DNA of 8,492 bases from Prevotellaceae bacterium (GTDB lineage: Bacteria > Bacteroidota > Bacteroidia > Bacteroidales > UBA932), in assembly GCA_031258915.1 (NCBI GenBank), contig JAIRMD010000027.1, forward strand, positions 1 to 8,492, read 5' to 3'. A program made the translations under genes and the position numbers. Position 1 is the first letter of the stretch; each line of letters begins with the position of its first letter. Shown here piece after piece: positions 5,155 through 8,492 of the stretch. The notes beneath the pieces were generated by a model. It did no database searches. It worked only from the letters and a program-made list of their open reading frames with translations, and was not told the DNA's origin.

Positions 5155-8100
5155 ATGACTGCCGAAAATCTCATTGACCGGTTTGCAGCGCAAGCCGGAT
5201 TTACGTATTTGTGCGAACACTTGCGGAGCGCCGGCGGCGCTCCGCTGTACGCCAGCCGGCTGGCCGGCTCTGCGCGAAGCCTGCTGGGCGCCGCCGCCGT
5301 AAGGCAGCTGGGCGGCCTGCACCTGTTTGTGCTCGACGACCGCGAGGAGGCCGCCTACTTCTACAACGACCTCTACAACCTGCGCGAGGGGCGCGGCGTG
5401 CTGTTTTTCCCCTCCGGCTACCGGCGCAACATGCAGCACGGCGAGGAGGATGCCTCCTCCGCCATACAGCGCACCGCCGCCCTTGCGCAGATTGCTGCAA
5501 TGGACAGCAGCGGCGCGCTTTGCGTGGTGAGCTACCCGGAGGCTATCGCCGAAATGGTAACGTCGGGCGAGCAGCTGCAAAAGAACACGCTGAAGCTGCA
5601 CGCCGGCGAGCAAATCAGCCTGGAGTTTACCCGCGAAACGCTGCTGGAGTACTGCTTTGAGCGCGTTGACTTTGTGTATGAGCCGGGGCAGTTTGCCGTG
5701 CGCGGAAGCATTGTCGACGTCTTTTCGTTTGCCGACAACAAGCCCTACCGCATTGACTTTTTCGGCAACGAGGTGGAGAGCATCCGCAGCTTCAGCATCA
5801 ACACGCAGCTCTCCGACGCTAAGTGCAGCGCGGTGGAGATTATCCCCAACCTGCGGCGCAACGCTACGCCCGGCAGCAACGTCTCGCTCTTTGACTTCAT
5901 GCAAGCGCACACCGGCGGTAAGGGCATCAGCGCCACCGCTTGGATAAGCAACGTCCGGCTTGCCGCCCACAGGATAGCCGCGCAGCGCGGCGCAGCGGAG
6001 GGCATGAGCATCGGTGGGGAAGATTTTGAGGAGGCGCTGCGAAAGCTTCGCTGCGTGCTTTTTGCTGTGGGAAGCGAAGCGCCGTCCGGTAGCGCCGCCG
6101 AGTCGTCCGCCCACTGCCGCTTCAACACCACGCCGCAGCCTGCCTTCAACAAAAACTTTGACCTGCTGGCCGCCAACCTCAAGGAGAGCAAAGATAAGGG
6201 GTTCGACACCCTCCTGCTTACCGACAGCCTGCTGCAGGCCGAGCGCATAGCCGGCATCCTCACCAGCATCAGCGGCGAGGCCAAAGGGCTTGAGCAGGTG
6301 CCGGTGGCGCTGCACGAGGGCTTTGTGGACGGCGACGCAAAAATATGCTGCTACACCGACCACCAGCTTTTTGCGCGCTACCACCGCTACAAGCTGCACG
6401 GCGCCCCCGACAAGAGCGAGCAGCTAACCATTCAAGACCTGAACTCGCTGCAAATGGGCGACTACGTGGTGCACATCGACCACGGCGTGGGCGTGTTCGG
6501 CGGGCTGGTGAAGCAGACCGTAAACGAAAAGCCTCACGAGTTCATAAAGCTCGTGTACAGAGACGGCGATGTGCTCTTCGTCAGCGTGCACGGGCTGCAC
6601 CGCATATCGCGCTACAAGGGCAAGGACAGCGAGCCGCCCAAAGTGTACAAGCTGGGAACAGGCGCATGGCAGCGCCTCAAAAACGCCACCAAGAGCAAAG
6701 TAAAGGATATTGCCAAAGACCTCACCGCGCTCTACGCTCAGCGCAAAAACACCAAGGGGTTTGCGTTTTCTGCCGACTCCTACCTGCAGCAAGAGCTCGA
6801 GGCCTCGTTCATTTACGAGGACACCCCCGACCAGCTCAAAGCAACGCAGGCCGTAAAAGCCGACATGGAGGACGAAACCCCCATGGACAGGCTGGTGTGC
6901 GGCGACGTGGGATTCGGCAAAACAGAGGTGGCCATGCGGGCTGCGTTCAAGGCCGTTACCGACAGCAAGCAGGTGGCGGTGCTGGTGCCTACCACCATCC
7001 TCGCCCTACAGCACCACAAAACGTTTTGCAGGCGGCTGCACAGCTTCCCGTGCCGCATTGAGTACCTGAGCCGGTTTACAGGTGCTACCGAAGCAAAAAC
7101 AATACTCGCCGAGCTGGCCGCAGGAAAAATCGACATCATCATCGGTACGCACAAGCTGCTCGGGAGCGCCGTAAAGTTCAAGGATTTGGGCTTGCTCGTC
7201 ATTGACGAGGAGCAGAAATTCGGGGTGGCGGCAAAGGAAAAGCTGCGGAAGCTGCGGCTCAACGTCGATACGCTGACGCTAACCGCCACGCCCATCCCGC
7301 GCACCTTGCAGTTCTCGCTCATGGGCGCGCGCGACCTCTCCATCATACAAACCCCGCCGCCCAACAGGCAGCCCATAGCCACCGAGCTGCACACCTTCAG
7401 CGAGGATGCCATCCGCGAAGCCATAGAGTACGAGGCGGCGCGCGGCGGGCAGGTGTTCTTTGTCCACAACCACGTGCAGGATATTTTGTCGATAGAGGAA
7501 ACAATACGCAAAATCTGCCCCCGCGTAAAGATAGCCGTTGCGCACGGGCAAATGGAGGGTAACGAAATGGAAAAGCGCGTGGTGGACTTCATCATGGGCG
7601 AATACGACGTGCTCATCGCCACCAGCATCATCGAGAATGGCATCGACATCCCCAACGCCAACACCATCATCATCAACCATGCGCACCAGTTCGGGCTAAG
7701 CGACCTGCACCAGCTGCGGGGGCGCGTAGGGCGAAGCAACCGCAAGGCGTTCTGCTACCTGCTGGCGCCTCCGGTATCGTCGCTCACCAGCGAGGCGCGG
7801 CGGAGGCTACGCGCCATCGAAGAGTTCTCCGACCTCGGCAGCGGATTCAACATTGCCATGCAGGATTTGGATATTCGCGGGGCCGGAAACCTGCTGGGCG
7901 GCGAGCAAAGCGGCTTCATTGCCGAGATGGGGTTTGAAGCCTACCAAAAAATTCTCAACGAGGCGCTCGCCGAGCTGCGCGACGAGGAGTGGGCGGCCAG
8001 CCAGCAGCCCGAAGGCGGCGACCACCCCGCCGAAGCAGCCGAGCCCCTCGCCAATCGCCCGCCGCCGCCGCAGCCGCCGCGCCACGCGGCGTGGACTCCC

Positions 8101-8492
8101 TTACCCGACTGCGCCATCGAAACTGACATGGAGCTGCTCATCCCCGACTCGTACGTGAACAACATGGCCGAAAAAATTCGCCTGTACCGCGAGCTGGACA
8201 ACCTGCAAAGCGAAGCCGAAATAGCCGCCTTCCACGCCCGCATGACCGACCGCTTTGGCGCCATGCCGCCCCCAGCCGGGGAGCTGCTCAACGTGGTCCG
8301 GCTGCGGCAGGCCGCAGTTTTGTTGGGGTTCGAGAAAATCATCCTGAAAAATAGCCTCATGGTCGCCTACTTTGTAGGCAACCAGCTCAGCCCCTACTAC
8401 AAAAGCGCTATATTTGAGACCATCATGCAGCGGATAGCGCAAAAGCCGCTACAGCTCAAAATAAAAGAGCAGAACGGCAAGCTCTCGCTGGT
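5155..8492 (+). CDS. mfd: Transcription-repair coupling factor, 3' end cut by window edge
   Basis: Mfd is the DNA translocase that frees RNA polymerase stalled at lesions and recruits UvrA for nucleotide excision repair. The frame is open from ATG 5155 to the edge (1112 complete codons), close to full length for this family. The UvrB-like N-terminal module includes YEPGQFAVRGSIVDVFSF (175-192) and YRIDFFGNEVESIRSF (198-213). The RNA polymerase-interacting domain begins near 430 with MGDYVVHIDHGVGVF. RecG-like helicase motifs follow: Walker A GDVGFGKT (583-590), DEEQ (684-687), TATPIPRT (710-717), and motif VI QLRGRVGRS (853-861). The TRG translocation motif RGAGNLLGGEQSGF begins at 908. A proline-rich linker (about 948-982) separates this from the C-terminal domain, which reaches the edge. 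TAA at 5050-5052 is in frame upstream and no other start lies between, so ATG 5155 is firm. All key motifs are intact. Confidence 0.97.
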   Translation, partial: MTAENLIDRFAAQAGFTYLCEHLRSAGGAPLYASRLAGSARSLLGAAAVRQLGGLHLFVLDDREEAAYFYNDLYNLREGRGVLFFPSGYRRNMQHGEEDASSAIQRTAALAQIAAMDSSGALCVVSYPEAIAEMVTSGEQLQKNTLKLHAGEQISLEFTRETLLEYCFERVDFVYEPGQFAVRGSIVDVFSFADNKPYRIDFFGNEVESIRSFSINTQLSDAKCSAVEIIPNLRRNATPGSNVSLFDFMQAHTGGKGISATAWISNVRLAAHRIAAQRGAAEGMSIGGEDFEEALRKLRCVLFAVGSEAPSGSAAESSAHCRFNTTPQPAFNKNFDLLAANLKESKDKGFDTLLLTDSLLQAERIAGILTSISGEAKGLEQVPVALHEGFVDGDAKICCYTDHQLFARYHRYKLHGAPDKSEQLTIQDLNSLQMGDYVVHIDHGVGVFGGLVKQTVNEKPHEFIKLVYRDGDVLFVSVHGLHRISRYKGKDSEPPKVYKLGTGAWQRLKNATKSKVKDIAKDLTALYAQRKNTKGFAFSADSYLQQELEASFIYEDTPDQLKATQAVKADMEDETPMDRLVCGDVGFGKTEVAMRAAFKAVTDSKQVAVLVPTTILALQHHKTFCRRLHSFPCRIEYLSRFTGATEAKTILAELAAGKIDIIIGTHKLLGSAVKFKDLGLLVIDEEQKFGVAAKEKLRKLRLNVDTLTLTATPIPRTLQFSLMGARDLSIIQTPPPNRQPIATELHTFSEDAIREAIEYEAARGGQVFFVHNHVQDILSIEETIRKICPRVKIAVAHGQMEGNEMEKRVVDFIMGEYDVLIATSIIENGIDIPNANTIIINHAHQFGLSDLHQLRGRVGRSNRKAFCYLLAPPVSSLTSEARRRLRAIEEFSDLGSGFNIAMQDLDIRGAGNLLGGEQSGFIAEMGFEAYQKILNEALAELRDEEWAASQQPEGGDHPAEAAEPLANRPPPPQPPRHAAWTPLPDCAIETDMELLIPDSYVNNMAEKIRLYRELDNLQSEAEIAAFHARMTDRFGAMPPPAGELLNVVRLRQAAVLLGFEKIILKNSLMVAYFVGNQLSPYYKSAIFETIMQRIAQKPLQLKIKEQNGKLSL

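Noticed and set aside
5086..6399. Long minus-strand frame of 437 codons opposite mfd
   Set aside because: It is fully antisense to well-conserved mfd codons. Such frames arise from G/C-rich codon use, and the product is low-complexity with no motif.
6813..7745. Minus-strand frame of 310 codons opposite the mfd helicase motifs
   Set aside because: It mirrors conserved mfd sequence, is rich in Ser/Met as expected for an antisense frame, and has no promoter.

Overview
This window looks like chromosomal DNA of a Bacteroidota (Bacteroidales-type) bacterium. The transcription-repair coupling factor closely follows the Bacteroidota form of that protein. Four places in the spacers carry the -7 box TAnnTTTG of the Bacteroidota primary sigma factor: 39-46 on the minus strand, and 2146-2153, 2973-2980 and 5106-5113 on the plus strand. 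Three of these read exactly TACCTTTG. Purine-rich Shine-Dalgarno sites are not evident. Genes are clearly richer in G+C than the spacers. I cannot name the genus.

Layout. (1) 1-930 has no credible gene. It opens with a leftward promoter for a gene beyond the left edge. It then carries a cluster of short palindromic repeat elements (242-636), an AT-rich stretch with nothing recognisable, and a perfect 33-nt palindrome (881-913). (2) 931-2085 is a AAA-type/DUF4143 ATPase gene broken by one in-frame TAG that cuts its C-terminal nuclease-like motif in two. (3) 2201-2920 encodes a FkbM-type SAM-dependent methyltransferase with its own well-formed promoter. (4) 2999-5047 encodes a 12-segment GT-C (GT39/PMT/ArnT-like) membrane glycosyltransferase. 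(5) 5155 to the right edge encodes Mfd, with only its last residues missing.

How the parts work together. FkbM methyltransferases and GT-C transferases both act on surface glycans or glycoconjugates, so genes 3 and 4 may serve one pathway; this is inference from family and adjacency. All rightward genes lie on the plus strand, but genes 3, 4 and 5 each have a promoter-like box, so they look like separate units rather than a tight operon. mfd is a core housekeeping gene and marks the right side as stable chromosome. The repeat cluster, the palindrome and the decayed ATPase gene mark the left side as accessory and degrading.

I see no complete undescribed multi-gene system. The most distinctive signal is the repeat cluster, in which hairpins share a head and a loop region while their stems differ by compensating changes. 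Next are the stop codon in the ATPase and the perfect palindrome directly upstream of it.
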